From positions 62,001-126,000 of the forward strand of contig JAFSPU010000008.1 in NCBI GenBank assembly GCA_017451265.1: a stretch of DNA of 64,000 nt, given 5' to 3'. Shown piece by piece: positions 17,575 through 27,409 of the stretch. Made by a program: the position numbers and the translations under genes. The notes beneath the pieces are model-generated. The model saw nothing but the letters and a program-made list of their open reading frames with translations, searched no databases and was not told the origin of the DNA. The stretch is from Clostridiales bacterium. Lineage in GTDB: Bacteria > Bacillota > Clostridia > Saccharofermentanales > Saccharofermentanaceae. Position 1 is the stretch's first letter. The number at the start of each line of letters is the position of its first letter.

Positions 17575-19269
17575 TCACTTGATCTTGGATGCTGCCTCGA
17601 GAGCCTCTTCTACTGTGGCTTCGCTCATGGCACCGTCCATTCTGAACTTGAGTTCTACTATTCCCTCACCCGCTCTTCTTCCGACAGTAACACGCAGAGG
17701 AATACCGAGAAGGTCAGCGTCCTTAAACTTAACGCCGGGGCGCTCGTTTCTGTCATCGATGAGTGTCTCGTAACCTGCGTCGATATAAGAGTTATAAAGC
17801 TTCTCTGCAACGCCCATTACAGTCTCATCCTTGGTATTTGTAGGGATGACGATGACCTTATAAGGAGCTGCGATGGCAGGCCACTTGATTCCGTCCTCGT
17901 CGTTATACTGCTCGATGATAGCTGCGATCGTTCTGGATACGCCGATACCGTAGCAGCCCATTACCATTGACTGCTCCTTGCCTTCTTTATCAAGGTAGAT
18001 GCAGCCTAAAGAATCGGAATACTTGGTGCCGAGCTTGAAGATATGTCCTACCTCAACTCCTCTTGCCATTCCGAGGGGCTTGCCGCACTTAGGGCACAGG
18101 TCTCCGGACTTAACGTTCTTAACATCCTTTACGATGTCGGGAGTGAAGTCTCTTCCGATGTTTACGTTCTTAAAGTGGTAGTCTGTCTCACATGCGCCGA
18201 CGATGAAATTCTTCATGCCGGCAACCTCTGTATCCATGACTACTTCGATCTTCTCCTTGAGTCCTACAGGGCCTGCGAATCCGACCTTGGCACCTGTGAT
18301 TCTCTCTACATCCTCGAAGGAAGCGAGATCCATCTCCATGGCATCGTAGATGTTTCCGAGCTTAGTCTCGTTGATATCTCTGTCTCCTCTTACCATGACT
18401 GCAACGATCTTGCCGTCGATGTTGTACAGGATAGTCTTAACGAACTTATCGGGAGTCGTATTCATGAAAGCGATGAGCTCCTCGATAGTCTTAACGTCAG
18501 GTGTGTGTATCTTCTCGATGGGAAGCTCGGCAGCTGTATCAGCCTCACCCTCCTTGCATGTAGCCTTCTCCTCGTTAGCAGCATAACCGCAGGCATCGCA
18601 GAAGCAGATGGCATCCTCACCGATAGGGCTCTTAACCATGAACTCCTGAGAACCGGAACCGCCCATGGCACCTGAGTCTGCATCAACTACTGTGTAGTCG
18701 AGACCCAGTCTGTCGAAGATCCTTCTGTATGCGTCATACATGATCTTGTATGACTTATCGAGACCTTCCTCGTCTACGTCAAAGGAATAAGCATCCTTCA
18801 TTACGAATTCACGGGAACGGATGACACCGAATCTCGGCCTCTTCTCGTCTCTGTACTTGTGCTGGATCTGATAAAGAGTAACAGGCAGATTCTTGTAGGA
18901 TCTGAAAGTATCTCTTACAGCTTCTGTGAAAGGCTCCTCGTGCGTAGGGCCGAGGCAGAAAGGCCTGCCGCCTCTGTCGCTCATACGGAACATCTCGGGT
19001 CCGAACTTCTCCCATCTTCCGGAAGCCTGATAAGCCTCAGCAGGAAGCAGAGCGGGCATGATGAGCTCCTGAGCTCCTGCCCTGTCCATCTCCTCACGGA
19101 TGACCTTCTCAACGTTCTTGTAAACCTTAAAGCCCATCGGCATATATGCATATATACCGGATGACATCTTGCGGATAAGACCCGCTCTCAACATCAGCTT
19201 ATGTGAAGGAATCTCGGCATCAGCCGGTACTTCTCTTTGTGTTGCGAAAAATAGATTAGATACTCTCAT
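17575..19269 (-). CDS. proS: Prolyl-tRNA synthetase (bacterial type)
   Basis: Charges tRNA-Pro. 564 residues with class II motifs: motif 2 around [23 protein letters not shown] and motif 3 around [17 protein letters not shown]. The long insertion between them (about residues 220-400) is the editing domain that removes mis-charged alanine, so this is the bacterial and not the archaeal-type enzyme. A C-terminal anticodon-binding domain is present. The nearest ribosome site, AGGAG, is 13 bases before the ATG, longer than normal. No T-box leader is visible in the 66 bases upstream. Confidence 0.97.
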   Translation of the reverse strand: MRVSNLFFATQREVPADAEIPSHKLMLRAGLIRKMSSGIYAYMPMGFKVYKNVEKVIREEMDRAGAQELIMPALLPAEAYQASGRWEKFGPEMFRMSDRGGRPFCLGPTHEEPFTEAVRDTFRSYKNLPVTLYQIQHKYRDEKRPRFGVIRSREFVMKDAYSFDVDEEGLDKSYKIMYDAYRRIFDRLGLDYTVVDADSGAMGGSGSQEFMVKSPIGEDAICFCDACGYAANEEKATCKEGEADTAAELPIEKIHTPDVKTIEELIAFMNTTPDKFVKTILYNIDGKIVAVMVRGDRDINETKLGNIYDAMEMDLASFEDVERITGAKVGFAGPVGLKEKIEVVMDTEVAGMKNFIVGACETDYHFKNVNIGRDFTPDIVKDVKNVKSGDLCPKCGKPLGMARGVEVGHIFKLGTKYSDSLGCIYLDKEGKEQSMVMGCYGIGVSRTIAAIIEQYNDEDGIKWPAIAAPYKVIVIPTNTKDETVMGVAEKLYNSYIDAGYETLIDDRNERPGVKFKDADLLGIPLRVTVGRRAGEGIVELKFRMDGAMSEATVEEALEAASKIK

Positions 19270-19335
19270 TACCTGATAAGCTCTCCTATGCCTTTTAATT
19301 AATAAAAAATATTATATAGTCGCACCGCTGTTTTT

Positions 19336-21204
19336 TCAACGGCGGCGGGAATGCGATGTAACACTGACGTGGCATGCGTTGGTAAGGATCATCGGCCTTC
19401 TTCTGGTCTTCTCGAAGAGGAAGTCCCTTAAAGAATTCCTGAAAGCCCTGGTGGTGATCCTGGCATCGATGCTCTCACCCTTAAGAGCTCCGGTAGAAAG
19501 CAGCTGGCTCACCTTCATTGCGAGGGCGTCATGCATCTCCTGCTTCTCGTCGTCGATAACGAAGCCGATGGAGTCGACTACAGGCTCACAGGCAAGCTCG
19601 CCGGAAGCAAGATCGACTGTAATGGAGATGGCTACGCAGCCGTCATCACCTAAGTGCATACGGTCGCTCATTACGTGGTCGTCACGCACTGCCGCGGACG
19701 AACCGTCGATGAGGATAGCCTGCGCCGGAACCTCACCCGTGACCTCAGCAGTCTTACCGTCAGTCTCGAATACGTCACCGTTACGCAGCACAAAGATATC
19801 GTCAGGATCCATGCCGAGGCTCTGCGCGAGCTGTGCATGTCTTATGAGCATTCTGTATTCACCGTGCACCGGGATGAAGAACTTAGGCCTCAGAAGCGTA
19901 TGCAGCAGCCTGATCTCGTTCTTATATGCGTGTCCCGAAACATGTACGTCGGCAAGCGACTCGTAGATGACCTCGGCGCCGCACTTAAACAGCTCGTCGA
20001 TGAGCTTGTAGATAGACTTCTCGTTACCGGGGATGGGGTGCGCGGAAATGATTACGGTATCACCGTCGCGGATCTCGACTTCCTTATGGGAAGCAAAAGC
20101 CATTCTGGAAAGCGCACTCGTAGGCTCAGCCTGGGAGCCCGTGGTGAGGACTACGATCTCGTTATCCGGATAATTCTTTATGGCACTGATATCGATCAGT
20201 GTATCGGGATTCATTTCAATGTATCCCAGGGAATTCGCGATCTTAAAGCAGTTGATCATGGAGCGGCCGCACAGACATACATGACGTCCGTTCATCTCGG
20301 CTGCGGTGAAGATCTGCTGCATGCGGTGAACGTGGCTACTGAAGGTAGCGACTATGATCCTGCCGTCAGCTTTCTTGAAGATATTCTGGAAGGCCTCGCC
20401 GACATACTTCTCAGAAGGTGAAGAACCCTCCTTCTCGATGTTGGTGCTCTCGCACATGAACGCGAACACCCCCTCGTGACCGAGCTCGCCGAAGCGCTGC
20501 AGGTCTATTACCTTGCCGTTGATAGGAGTGTAATCGATCTTAAAGTCACCCGAGTGTACCACGAGTCCCGCAGGAGTCCTGATGGCAACTGCATACGAGT
20601 CCGCAATGCTGTGGTTGACTCTTATAAACTCCACCTGGAATGCGCTGCCGAGTCTTACCCTCTCGCCGTTGCGGCACGCATCAAGAGAGATGCCCTTGAG
20701 GCTGATACCGTTGTCCTCGAGCTTATGTCTTACGAGTTCCACGGTAAGCTTGCCGCCGTAGACGGGGCACTTGAACTCCCTCAGGAAATACGGCAGTGCG
20801 CCGATATGGTCCTCGTGTCCGTGTGTAAGGATGATTCCCTTAAGCTTGTATGCGTTCTCGCGGATGTAAGTGTAGTCCTGGATTACGCAGTCTACGCCCG
20901 GTGTGTCCTCGCCGCCGAAAGCCATACCGACATCGACGATGATGAGGTCGTTACCGTACTCGAAGGCGGTCATGTTCTTGCCGATCTCGAGAAGGCCTCC
21001 GAGGGGTATTATCTTCAGCTTATTCTTGGGAGCCTTGGGCTTCCTTTCCTTCTTGGGCTTCTCCTGCTTAACCTGCTTTACAGGCTTCTTAGTCTGCTTG
21101 GAAGACTTGGCTGTCTTAGTTTCCTTCTTAGCTGCCGTCTTCTGAGTCTTCTGTGTTTTAGTCGTCTTTACAGACTTGGTTTCTTTCTGTTTTTTCTCAC
21201 TCAT
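19336..21204 (-). CDS. rnj: Ribonuclease J
   Basis: A metallo-beta-lactamase-fold RNase (5'-3' exo- and endonuclease) central to mRNA decay. I chose ATG 21204 (MSEKKQKETK), which has AAGGAAAG 5 bases upstream; the ATG at 21225 is in frame but lacks one. Residues 1-65 form an unusual Lys/Thr-rich tail. The catalytic box LTHGHEDHIGALPYFL, then VHSGDFKIDYTP, HVSGHA and the beta-CASP domain with a C-terminal domain follow. The tail is absent from B. subtilis RNase J1 and probably contacts RNA. It lies 20 bases after the 3D-domain gene. Confidence 0.95.
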   Translation of the reverse strand: MSEKKQKETKSVKTTKTQKTQKTAAKKETKTAKSSKQTKKPVKQVKQEKPKKERKPKAPKNKLKIIPLGGLLEIGKNMTAFEYGNDLIIVDVGMAFGGEDTPGVDCVIQDYTYIRENAYKLKGIILTHGHEDHIGALPYFLREFKCPVYGGKLTVELVRHKLEDNGISLKGISLDACRNGERVRLGSAFQVEFIRVNHSIADSYAVAIRTPAGLVVHSGDFKIDYTPINGKVIDLQRFGELGHEGVFAFMCESTNIEKEGSSPSEKYVGEAFQNIFKKADGRIIVATFSSHVHRMQQIFTAAEMNGRHVCLCGRSMINCFKIANSLGYIEMNPDTLIDISAIKNYPDNEIVVLTTGSQAEPTSALSRMAFASHKEVEIRDGDTVIISAHPIPGNEKSIYKLIDELFKCGAEVIYESLADVHVSGHAYKNEIRLLHTLLRPKFFIPVHGEYRMLIRHAQLAQSLGMDPDDIFVLRNGDVFETDGKTAEVTGEVPAQAILIDGSSAAVRDDHVMSDRMHLGDDGCVAISITVDLASGELACEPVVDSIGFVIDDEKQEMHDALAMKVSQLLSTGALKGESIDARITTRAFRNSLRDFLFEKTRRRPMILTNACHVSVTSHSRRR

Positions 21205-21224
21205 TAATTCTTTCCTTCTTGTCA

Positions 21225-22217
21225 TCAGTTGACGACATAAACGTCGCAGTCAGTTACAGTGTGACTGCCGTTGGCAAACAGGTCGAGGTGGCTGCCTCTT
21301 ACTCCTGAGCCTCTGTCTTCAACTGTATAATATCCGTCTCCGCCGAGCGGGTCGTTCGGCAGATAAAGTGTCGTGCCTGCAGGGAAAATACTCCAGTCTG
21401 CCGCGACTGTTCTTCCCTCTGAACACGTGGTTCCCGTGGCTGTGGTCACGCTGTAAGTTCCGTCAGATCTGGGCTGAGGTCCGTAGAACGTGATGTGGCA
21501 TACGCCGTAGTAGGTCATTCCCGAAGTATCTGCTCCGCCCGCAGAATTGGCCTCGGTCATGGGAGGCGTCGTCGGCACCGTTCCCGCGGTGGTCGCGGAT
21601 GTGGGTGCAGCGGTAGCTGAAGTCGGTGCTGCCGTGGTGGCAACGGGCTCGGTCGTCGTCAGGCTGATAAGGACATAGTTGCCGCTGTAAGTGCGGTACC
21701 AGCCTGAAGCAGTCCTGCCTGTTACATCGATACCCTCGCCGACATGGATCACTCTTACGATCTCGTACTCGGTTCCGGGGCCGGATCTTAAGTTGATGTC
21801 ACTCGATGCATATACGGACGCGTAATAAACCTCGACTGCATTGGGGTCGGCTGCGGTCGTTTCCGCCGCAGTTTCGGCCTGGCTTTCTTCGGCCGGTTCG
21901 GTGTCCGGTGAAGTCTCAGAGACTTCGGTTTCCTCGGCTGCAATGCTCGGCGCGAGCAGATCCTCCGTGGGCTGGGTTTCAGTCTCAGAAACGGTCTCGG
22001 AAGTCTCCGCAGCAGCGGAAGAAGACTCAACAGCATCAAGCAAAACAGAAGCCTGTGCATTTCTTCTCGCACGGTCTTCTCTTGCCTTGGAATCAAGCAG
22101 GGTATATACCCCGGCGAAGACCAGGACACTTAACACGACCACAGCGGCGATGCTCACGCCCATACGCAGTCTGTCTCGTGACAGGTTATCTTTTAATGTC
22201 GAATCAACGAAACGCAT
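21225..22217 (-). CDS. Membrane-anchored SH3b / 3D-domain cell wall protein
   Basis: 330 residues. One membrane helix near residues 20-42 is followed by a Ser/Glu/Thr-rich linker, a bacterial SH3 domain (INLRSGPGTEYEIVRVIHVG, about 138-190), an Ala/Thr-rich linker and a C-terminal 3D domain (about 235-330) of double-psi barrel type. The three aspartates of the 3D name are visible in AADWSIFP, VEDRGSG and SHLDLFAN. Relatives are lytic transglycosylase-like wall enzymes such as YocH/YuiC. The start lies 7 bases from an extended -10 (TGGTATAAT) with no ribosome site. It heads an operon with RNase J. Confidence 0.85.
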   Translation of the reverse strand: MRFVDSTLKDNLSRDRLRMGVSIAAVVVLSVLVFAGVYTLLDSKAREDRARRNAQASVLLDAVESSSAAAETSETVSETETQPTEDLLAPSIAAEETEVSETSPDTEPAEESQAETAAETTAADPNAVEVYYASVYASSDINLRSGPGTEYEIVRVIHVGEGIDVTGRTASGWYRTYSGNYVLISLTTTEPVATTAAPTSATAAPTSATTAGTVPTTPPMTEANSAGGADTSGMTYYGVCHITFYGPQPRSDGTYSVTTATGTTCSEGRTVAADWSIFPAGTTLYLPNDPLGGDGYYTVEDRGSGVRGSHLDLFANGSHTVTDCDVYVVN

Positions 22218-22224
22218 TCTATCT

Positions 22225-22233
22225 ATTATACCA
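22225..22233 (-). promoter_or_regulatory. Extended -10 promoter, apparent leaderless start
   Basis: Minus strand TGGTATAAT is followed by seven bases (AGATAGA) and the ATG at 22217. No Shine-Dalgarno sequence lies between. Confidence 0.6.
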
Positions 22234-22278
22234 CAGGTGCTTCACCGGCCCTCTTCTACGCTTTGTAAATGAAATATC

Positions 22279-22318
22279 ACATACGTGAAAAGTATGTCAT
22301 ATTCTCGCTCTCTATAAT
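22279..22318 (+). promoter_or_regulatory. Promoter with inverted repeat for the 46-residue peptide gene
   Basis: TATAAT at 22313-22318 is followed by six bases CGAAGC and the ATG at 22325, so the mRNA is probably leaderless. The inverted repeat ACATAC-7-GTATGT (22279-22297) covers the place of the -35 element and may be an operator. Confidence 0.55.
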
Positions 22319-22324
22319 CGAAGC

Positions 22325-22465
22325 ATGGCACAGGAAGAATTCAATCTTAAAGACAGATCACGTGATACGAAGATGCGCAGAGGCGTCATCTATTTGTTCT
22401 GCACGATGATCATTATTCTCACGATTCTTCTTGATATCTATCTTGTCTCCGAGCTTCTTGCCTGA
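22325..22465 (+). CDS. 46-residue single-pass membrane peptide
   Basis: A short frame from ATG 22325 to TGA 22465. The first 19 residues are polar and charged (MAQEEFNLKDRSRDTKMRR) and residues 21-41 form one hydrophobic helix (VIYLFCTMIIILTILL...). This follows the positive-inside pattern for an N-in protein. There is a TATAAT six bases before the ATG and no ribosome binding site. It is divergent from the 3D-domain wall protein and convergent with relA. No family is recognised; it may be a membrane regulator or small subunit. Confidence 0.6.
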   Translation: MAQEEFNLKDRSRDTKMRRGVIYLFCTMIIILTILLDIYLVSELLA

Positions 22466-22479
22466 AGGAGAATCAGTAC

Positions 22480-24915
22480 TTATTTCCTGAATACACTTGC
22501 AGCATACGGCAGCGTCCTTAACTTGGTGATGACGCGGTCAAGCTGTTCCCTGTTTCTGAACATAGCCGTAACGACGAATTCCGTATAAGCGCCGTCGTTT
22601 ATCTTCATCGGCTGTTTGATATCCTGGATATCTACATGCTCATCACTGAAGATCGCAGATACATCTGCAAACAGCAGTGTGAGTGAGCAGTCCTGGGAGA
22701 GCATAACGATGTTGGAGATAAACCCGTAAGACTTGTTGTTCTTGCCGTCATCCCAAGTGGCATTGATGAGGCGCTCGTACTTACGCTTATCCTTGTCGGA
22801 GCGGTCCTTAACGGAGATTATGTGAACGATATTCGGGCATGATGCCTTATGGACGGTAACGCCGTCGCTCTGCGTGATATAACCTATGATCTCATCTCCC
22901 GGAACCGGATGGCAGCAGTTGGCCACGCGCAGGAGAGGATGCACCATACCCTCGATGATGATGCCCTGCTCGCTCTTCTTTCTGGCCTTCTCCTTGTCAG
23001 GTGAGGAAGGCATCTTGATGACGTCACCCTTACCGAGTTCGTCAGGCATGTTATCAGGCATGTAGTAAACGATCTGGCCGTCGGATGCCGTGCGGTAACC
23101 CATAGCCAGACGCTCTTCTTCACTCAACGTCTTAATGTACTCATCGCGAAGCTTGCCGAAGACCTTTCCCGCCTGGATGGAACCGTAACCGATGGATGCG
23201 AACAGGTCATCGATGGAGTTGCATGAGAACTTGTCGAGAACGACCTTGACGCTTTCCACGAGCATGAGCTGCGTTTCGGTGAATCCGTTCTTCTCTATCT
23301 CACGCTCGAGTCTGTTCTTACCTATCGCGATGTTCTCGTCACGGTCCTGCTTTTTAAACCATGCGTTGATCTTGGATCTGGCGGAAGCGGTCTTAACGAT
23401 CTTGACCCAGTCACGAGAAGGGCCCTTGATCTTATCGGACGACATGATCTCGACCTCATCGCCGGACTTAAGGACATAAGACAAAGGAACGATCCTTCCG
23501 TTTACTTTGGCGCCGTGCATGTGGTTTCCGATGCCGCTGTGGATCGCATATGCAAAATCGATCGGGCATGAACCGGTAGGCAGTCTTACGATCTTTCCCT
23601 TAGGAGTAAATACGAAGACCTCGTTCGGAACGATATTGTTCTTCAGAAGCTCCATAAAGTCCTTCGGGTCATCGGAATCCCTCTGAGCATCGAGGAACTG
23701 TCTTACCCACTTGATCTTCTCGTCGTAGATATCTTCCTTGAAAGCCTTGGAATTACCGGCTTCCTTATAATGCCAGTGCGCTGCGATTCCGTACTCGGCC
23801 TCGATGTGCATGCTGTATGTTCTGATCTGAACCTCGAACGTCGTCTCGCCGAATGTCTTTCCGCCGGGGCGCTTTACCGTGGTGTGGAGCGACTGGTAGC
23901 CGTTCTCCTTCGGGTTCGCGATGTAATCCTTAAATCTTCCCGGGAGCGGCACGAACATGGAGTGCACGATGCCGAGCGCTCTGTAACAGTCCGCGATGGA
24001 ATCCACAATGATCCTGCACGCGAACATATCGTAGATGTGGTTGATGTCGTTATGCTTGTTGTCATGGAGCTTCTTGTAGATGCTGTAGAAGTGCTTCGGC
24101 CTACCGTCTACGTCGTAATGCTCCATTCCGTCGTCCTTGAGTTTGTCGGAGATCTCGGAGACAACGTGCGCCATGAAAGCTTCGCGCTCAGATCTTTTAG
24201 ACGAGATAAGGCCCACGAGCTCATAGTAGCCGTCGTTATCGAGGTAGCGCAGGCACAGGTCCTCGAGTTCCCACTTGATCTTAAAGACGCCGAACTTCTC
24301 TGCGAAGGGCGCGTAAATATCGAGCGTCTCACGGGCCTTCTCCACCTGTTTCTCAGGGGTCTGGTACTGCATGGTGCGCATGTTATGCAGACGGTCTGCA
24401 AGCTTGATGAGGATTACTCGGGGGTCACGCGTCATGGCGAAAAGCATCTTACGCGTGTTCTCCGCCTGCATCTCCTCCTTGCTGTGAGAGGAGATCTTAT
24501 TGAGCTTGGTAACACCCTCTACAAGCAGCGTAATAGTCGAGCCGAACAATTCCGTGAGCATCTCGGAATCGGCTGCCGTGTCCTCGACGGTATCGTGCAG
24601 CAAAGCACCTGCCAAAGACTCAGCGTCCACCTCAAGTTCAGCGAGGATCTCAGCCGTGGCAATGGGGTGGATTATGTAGTACTCGCCGTTCTTTCTTTTC
24701 TGATTGCGGTGAGCCTTGAAAGCGAAAATGTAAGCGCGCCTGATAAGATCCTGCTCCTTGCTGAGTACCCCCTTATCAAGATGCGCACGTGAAGCATAAG
24801 ACGTGAACATATCCATGACCGCGTCGAACTTTTCCTGAATGTAGTCAGGAATCTGCGGGACCTGGGTCTCATCGAGCAGATAAGCTCTCTCGTCAAAATC
24901 GTTCGCGTCAGCCAT
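22480..24915 (-). CDS. relA: Bifunctional (p)ppGpp synthetase/hydrolase RelA/SpoT
   Basis: Makes and degrades the stringent-response alarmone on the ribosome. The order of domains in 811 residues is: HD hydrolase (HD pair in LLHDTVEDT, His107-Asp108), synthetase (RFKDYIANPKENGYQSLHTT, EVQIRTYSMHIEAEYG), TGS (VFTPKGKIVRLPTGSCPIDF), helical region, zinc-finger or CC domain (NCCHPVPGDEIIGY) and C-terminal ACT domain. The protein is about 70 residues longer than B. subtilis Rel, with extra sequence at the N-terminus and before the NCCHP box. Its start overlaps the recJ stop by eight bases. Confidence 0.96.
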   Translation of the reverse strand: MADANDFDERAYLLDETQVPQIPDYIQEKFDAVMDMFTSYASRAHLDKGVLSKEQDLIRRAYIFAFKAHRNQKRKNGEYYIIHPIATAEILAELEVDAESLAGALLHDTVEDTAADSEMLTELFGSTITLLVEGVTKLNKISSHSKEEMQAENTRKMLFAMTRDPRVILIKLADRLHNMRTMQYQTPEKQVEKARETLDIYAPFAEKFGVFKIKWELEDLCLRYLDNDGYYELVGLISSKRSEREAFMAHVVSEISDKLKDDGMEHYDVDGRPKHFYSIYKKLHDNKHNDINHIYDMFACRIIVDSIADCYRALGIVHSMFVPLPGRFKDYIANPKENGYQSLHTTVKRPGGKTFGETTFEVQIRTYSMHIEAEYGIAAHWHYKEAGNSKAFKEDIYDEKIKWVRQFLDAQRDSDDPKDFMELLKNNIVPNEVFVFTPKGKIVRLPTGSCPIDFAYAIHSGIGNHMHGAKVNGRIVPLSYVLKSGDEVEIMSSDKIKGPSRDWVKIVKTASARSKINAWFKKQDRDENIAIGKNRLEREIEKNGFTETQLMLVESVKVVLDKFSCNSIDDLFASIGYGSIQAGKVFGKLRDEYIKTLSEEERLAMGYRTASDGQIVYYMPDNMPDELGKGDVIKMPSSPDKEKARKKSEQGIIIEGMVHPLLRVANCCHPVPGDEIIGYITQSDGVTVHKASCPNIVHIISVKDRSDKDKRKYERLINATWDDGKNNKSYGFISNIVMLSQDCSLTLLFADVSAIFSDEHVDIQDIKQPMKINDGAYTEFVVTAMFRNREQLDRVITKLRTLPYAASVFRK

Positions 24916-27046
24916 TATTCTCCAGCAGCCTCATGTAAAGTGCCGATTGTTTAAGATCGGTCTTGCCTTCAGTCTTCAGGAATCTTATGCAGACCCTCAA
25001 TGAAGATAATACACCAAGTTTGATAAGATGTGCCTCCGAGAATACTTCCAGGCACCTTGCAACCTTAAAAGGAGTCACATCGACACCCGATTCGGAAGAC
25101 ACGAGCCTTGCCAGAAGCGGGATGTCCGCGTAGGAAGTCTCGCCGTGGCATTCATTCTTCAGTATCTGATAGCAAGCAAGGTAGTCCACCTTGCCGGGAA
25201 CAAGTCCCGCGGTGACTTCGGTCTTTGCAAGCTTCGCGATCTGGCTTAACTCCATGCCGCTCCTGTAAAGGTCCTCCGCAATGTCGGCCTTCTTCCAAAG
25301 GAAGCTGTCGTCTCCGCTAAGCTTCAAGTCCTCGAGGTAAAGGCTGACCGAGGTCTTGCCCTTATATGTGTACTCATTCATGGTATATGCGATATCGATG
25401 ATGTCTCCGGGCTTAAGGATCTTGCTATAGATACCCATGCCGAAGCCTACCGCGGACACCGTCGCCTGCCCGTCGCCGTCTTGGGAGGTCAAGTCGAGCC
25501 TGATGTGAGCGCCGTCGGTCATGTCGTTGACGTTAACCACCACCATCTTCTCTGTAACGAATACGGGCTTCTTGTTGCCGATGCCGTAGGGCTTGAACTC
25601 GCAGATCTTGGCGTAAGTGTCGAGGTTTAAGATGTCGAAACCGAGCTTAGCTGTAACCTCGAGCTCGTCGTCCTGCTCCGAGTCGCACGGATTCGTCTTG
25701 GCGTCCTCCTCAAGAGCACGCATGAACTCGAGCAGGTCAGTCTTGCGCAGCGTCACTCCGGCAGCCTTCTTATGCCCGCCGAAGTTTATAAGCTTATCGC
25801 TGACGCGGCCCAGCGCGGCGAAAAGATCATACTCGCCGTAAGCTCTGCCTGAGCCCTTAATGTTAACGGGGTCTATCGAGTCTGCAGTAAATACGATCGC
25901 AGTCCTTCTGTAAGCGGCAGCTAATCTTCCTGCTACGATGCCGAGCACGCCCTGGTGCCAGTTGGCAGCATAGGCCACGACCGGACCCTTGGTGTTGGCA
26001 AGGCTCCACTCGTCCGGCCTTCTAACGTCCTCGATCTGCTTTACGGCTTCCTCGTAGACACGGGCCTCGATCTGCTTTCTCTCGTCGTTCTGGTTACCGA
26101 GAGCTACCGCAGCCTGTCTTGCCTTGTCTTCGTCATCTTCCAGGAAGAGGTTAAGGGCCTCGGAAGAGTCGTAAAGTCTTCCTGCAGCATTGACACGGGG
26201 CACGAAGTTAAAGGAGATGAAAGTCTCATCAAGCTTGCGCGCGCCGCCCTTCTCCAGCAGAAGCTCATTCATGACGCGTATGCCGGGATTAACCGGATCC
26301 TTTAAGCTTATGAAAGCTTTCTTAACTATGGTTCTGTTCTCGTCCACGACGCCCACCAGGTCCGCAATGGTCGCGATACCTGCAAGCTCTATCGCCTGAC
26401 GCCAGACAGAACCCGAGACGGGGAACCTCTTGTCTATACCCATTGCCTGAACGATCTTCATGGCCACGCCCGCGCCGCACAGGTCACGGAAAGGATATGT
26501 GTTGTCCTCACGCTTGGCACAGATGACGGCATCCGCGTCAGGGATCTGCTCCTGAACGTTATGGTGATCGGATACGATTACCCTGATGCCCTTGCTCTTA
26601 AGCTCAGCGATGGTATCCATATTGGTGATGCCGCAGTCGACGGTGATGACGAGATAAGGCTCCCTTACGAGAACATCCTCGATGATGTTCTTGGTAAGGC
26701 CGTAGCCGTGCTCTTCCCTGTTAGGAACGATATAAGAAACATCGCAGTTATGGCTTCTGAAATATCTTACGAGAATGGAAGTGGCGGTGACGCCGTCACA
26801 GTCGTAGTCTCCGTAAACGAGGATCCTTCTGTTATTGCTCATCGCATCACAGATGAGATCGACTGCCTTGCGCATGTCATTAAACAGGAACGGATCATAA
26901 AGCTCCGCACCCTTATCCTTAAGGAAATCCTCCCTTTGTTCAGGGGTATCGATCCCGTGTATCTTTAATAATGCCTCAAATAAAGCATCAGTGCTCGAGA
27001 AAGGCTCCTCGACCACATAACGCCACTTCTGTGAAGTCAGCAACAT
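24908..27046 (-). CDS. recJ: Single-stranded-DNA exonuclease RecJ
   Basis: A 5'-3' exonuclease of DNA repair. 712 residues with the DHH phosphoesterase motifs: YGDYDCDGVTATSI (near residue 80), TVDCGI and VSDHHN, then DHHA1 with FGGHKKAAGVTL, an OB-fold and a C-terminal domain. It is paired with relA, an arrangement also common in Clostridia (recJ-apt-relA, here without apt). A weak AAGAGAG site lies 9 bases before the ATG. Its promoter follows directly on the rpsU terminator. Confidence 0.95.
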   Translation of the reverse strand: MLLTSQKWRYVVEEPFSSTDALFEALLKIHGIDTPEQREDFLKDKGAELYDPFLFNDMRKAVDLICDAMSNNRRILVYGDYDCDGVTATSILVRYFRSHNCDVSYIVPNREEHGYGLTKNIIEDVLVREPYLVITVDCGITNMDTIAELKSKGIRVIVSDHHNVQEQIPDADAVICAKREDNTYPFRDLCGAGVAMKIVQAMGIDKRFPVSGSVWRQAIELAGIATIADLVGVVDENRTIVKKAFISLKDPVNPGIRVMNELLLEKGGARKLDETFISFNFVPRVNAAGRLYDSSEALNLFLEDDEDKARQAAVALGNQNDERKQIEARVYEEAVKQIEDVRRPDEWSLANTKGPVVAYAANWHQGVLGIVAGRLAAAYRRTAIVFTADSIDPVNIKGSGRAYGEYDLFAALGRVSDKLINFGGHKKAAGVTLRKTDLLEFMRALEEDAKTNPCDSEQDDELEVTAKLGFDILNLDTYAKICEFKPYGIGNKKPVFVTEKMVVVNVNDMTDGAHIRLDLTSQDGDGQATVSAVGFGMGIYSKILKPGDIIDIAYTMNEYTYKGKTSVSLYLEDLKLSGDDSFLWKKADIAEDLYRSGMELSQIAKLAKTEVTAGLVPGKVDYLACYQILKNECHGETSYADIPLLARLVSSESGVDVTPFKVARCLEVFSEAHLIKLGVLSSLRVCIRFLKTEGKTDLKQSALYMRLLENNG

Positions 27047-27077
27047 ACTATATAGCTCTCTTAATTATTTTGAGACA

Positions 27078-27086
27078 ATTGTAGCA
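27078..27086 (-). promoter_or_regulatory. Extended -10 promoter of recJ-relA
   Basis: Minus strand TGCTACAAT stands immediately after the T-run of the rpsU terminator and about 30 bases before recJ. No convincing -35 hexamer is seen because the terminator stem occupies that place. Confidence 0.5.
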
Positions 27087-27087
27087 C

Positions 27088-27119
27088 AAAAAAGACTTCG
27101 GAAAAACTTCCGAAGTCTT
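27088..27119 (-). terminator. Rho-independent terminator of rpsU
   Basis: A perfect 12-base stem AAGACTTCGGAA/TTCCGAAGTCTT with a four-base loop is followed on the minus strand by TTTT. Confidence 0.92.
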
Positions 27120-27145
27120 GATGTTTCTAATCTATAAGAAGGTTA

Positions 27146-27319
27146 TCAGTGCTTACGCTTTCTAGCAGCCTCAGACTTCTTCTTACGCTTTACAGAGGGC
27201 TTCTCGTAGTGCTCTCTCTTACGTACTTCTGCAAGTACACCGGATCTTGCGCATGAACGCTTGAAACGACGAAGTGCGCTGTCGAGGGACTCGCCTTCCT
27301 TAACTCTGATCTCTGACAT
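27146..27319 (-). CDS. rpsU: 30S ribosomal protein S21
   Basis: A 57-residue basic small-subunit protein, [20 protein letters not shown] at the start and a Lys/Arg-rich tail ending AARKRKH. Length and sequence fit the family exactly. The RBS is a GGGGGG-rich stretch before the ATG at 27319. A near-consensus promoter lies upstream and a terminator follows, so it is a single-gene unit. Confidence 0.96.
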   Translation of the reverse strand: MSEIRVKEGESLDSALRRFKRSCARSGVLAEVRKREHYEKPSVKRKKKSEAARKRKH

Positions 27320-27373
27320 TCTTTTTCCCCCCTCTCGTGCGCGGAAACGTTATTTGTTGAAAACAACTCGCTT

Positions 27374-27402
27374 ATTATAATCGCTGATCTTAAAATCGTC
27401 AA
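27374..27402 (-). promoter_or_regulatory. Sigma-A promoter of rpsU
   Basis: Minus strand TTGACG, a 17-base spacer and TATAAT. This is a near-consensus promoter, as expected for a ribosomal protein gene. Confidence 0.88.
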
Positions 27403-27409
27403 ATATTCT

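Noticed and set aside
23770-24792. 340-codon open frame opposite relA
   Set aside because: Shadow of relA codon use; no recognisable domain.
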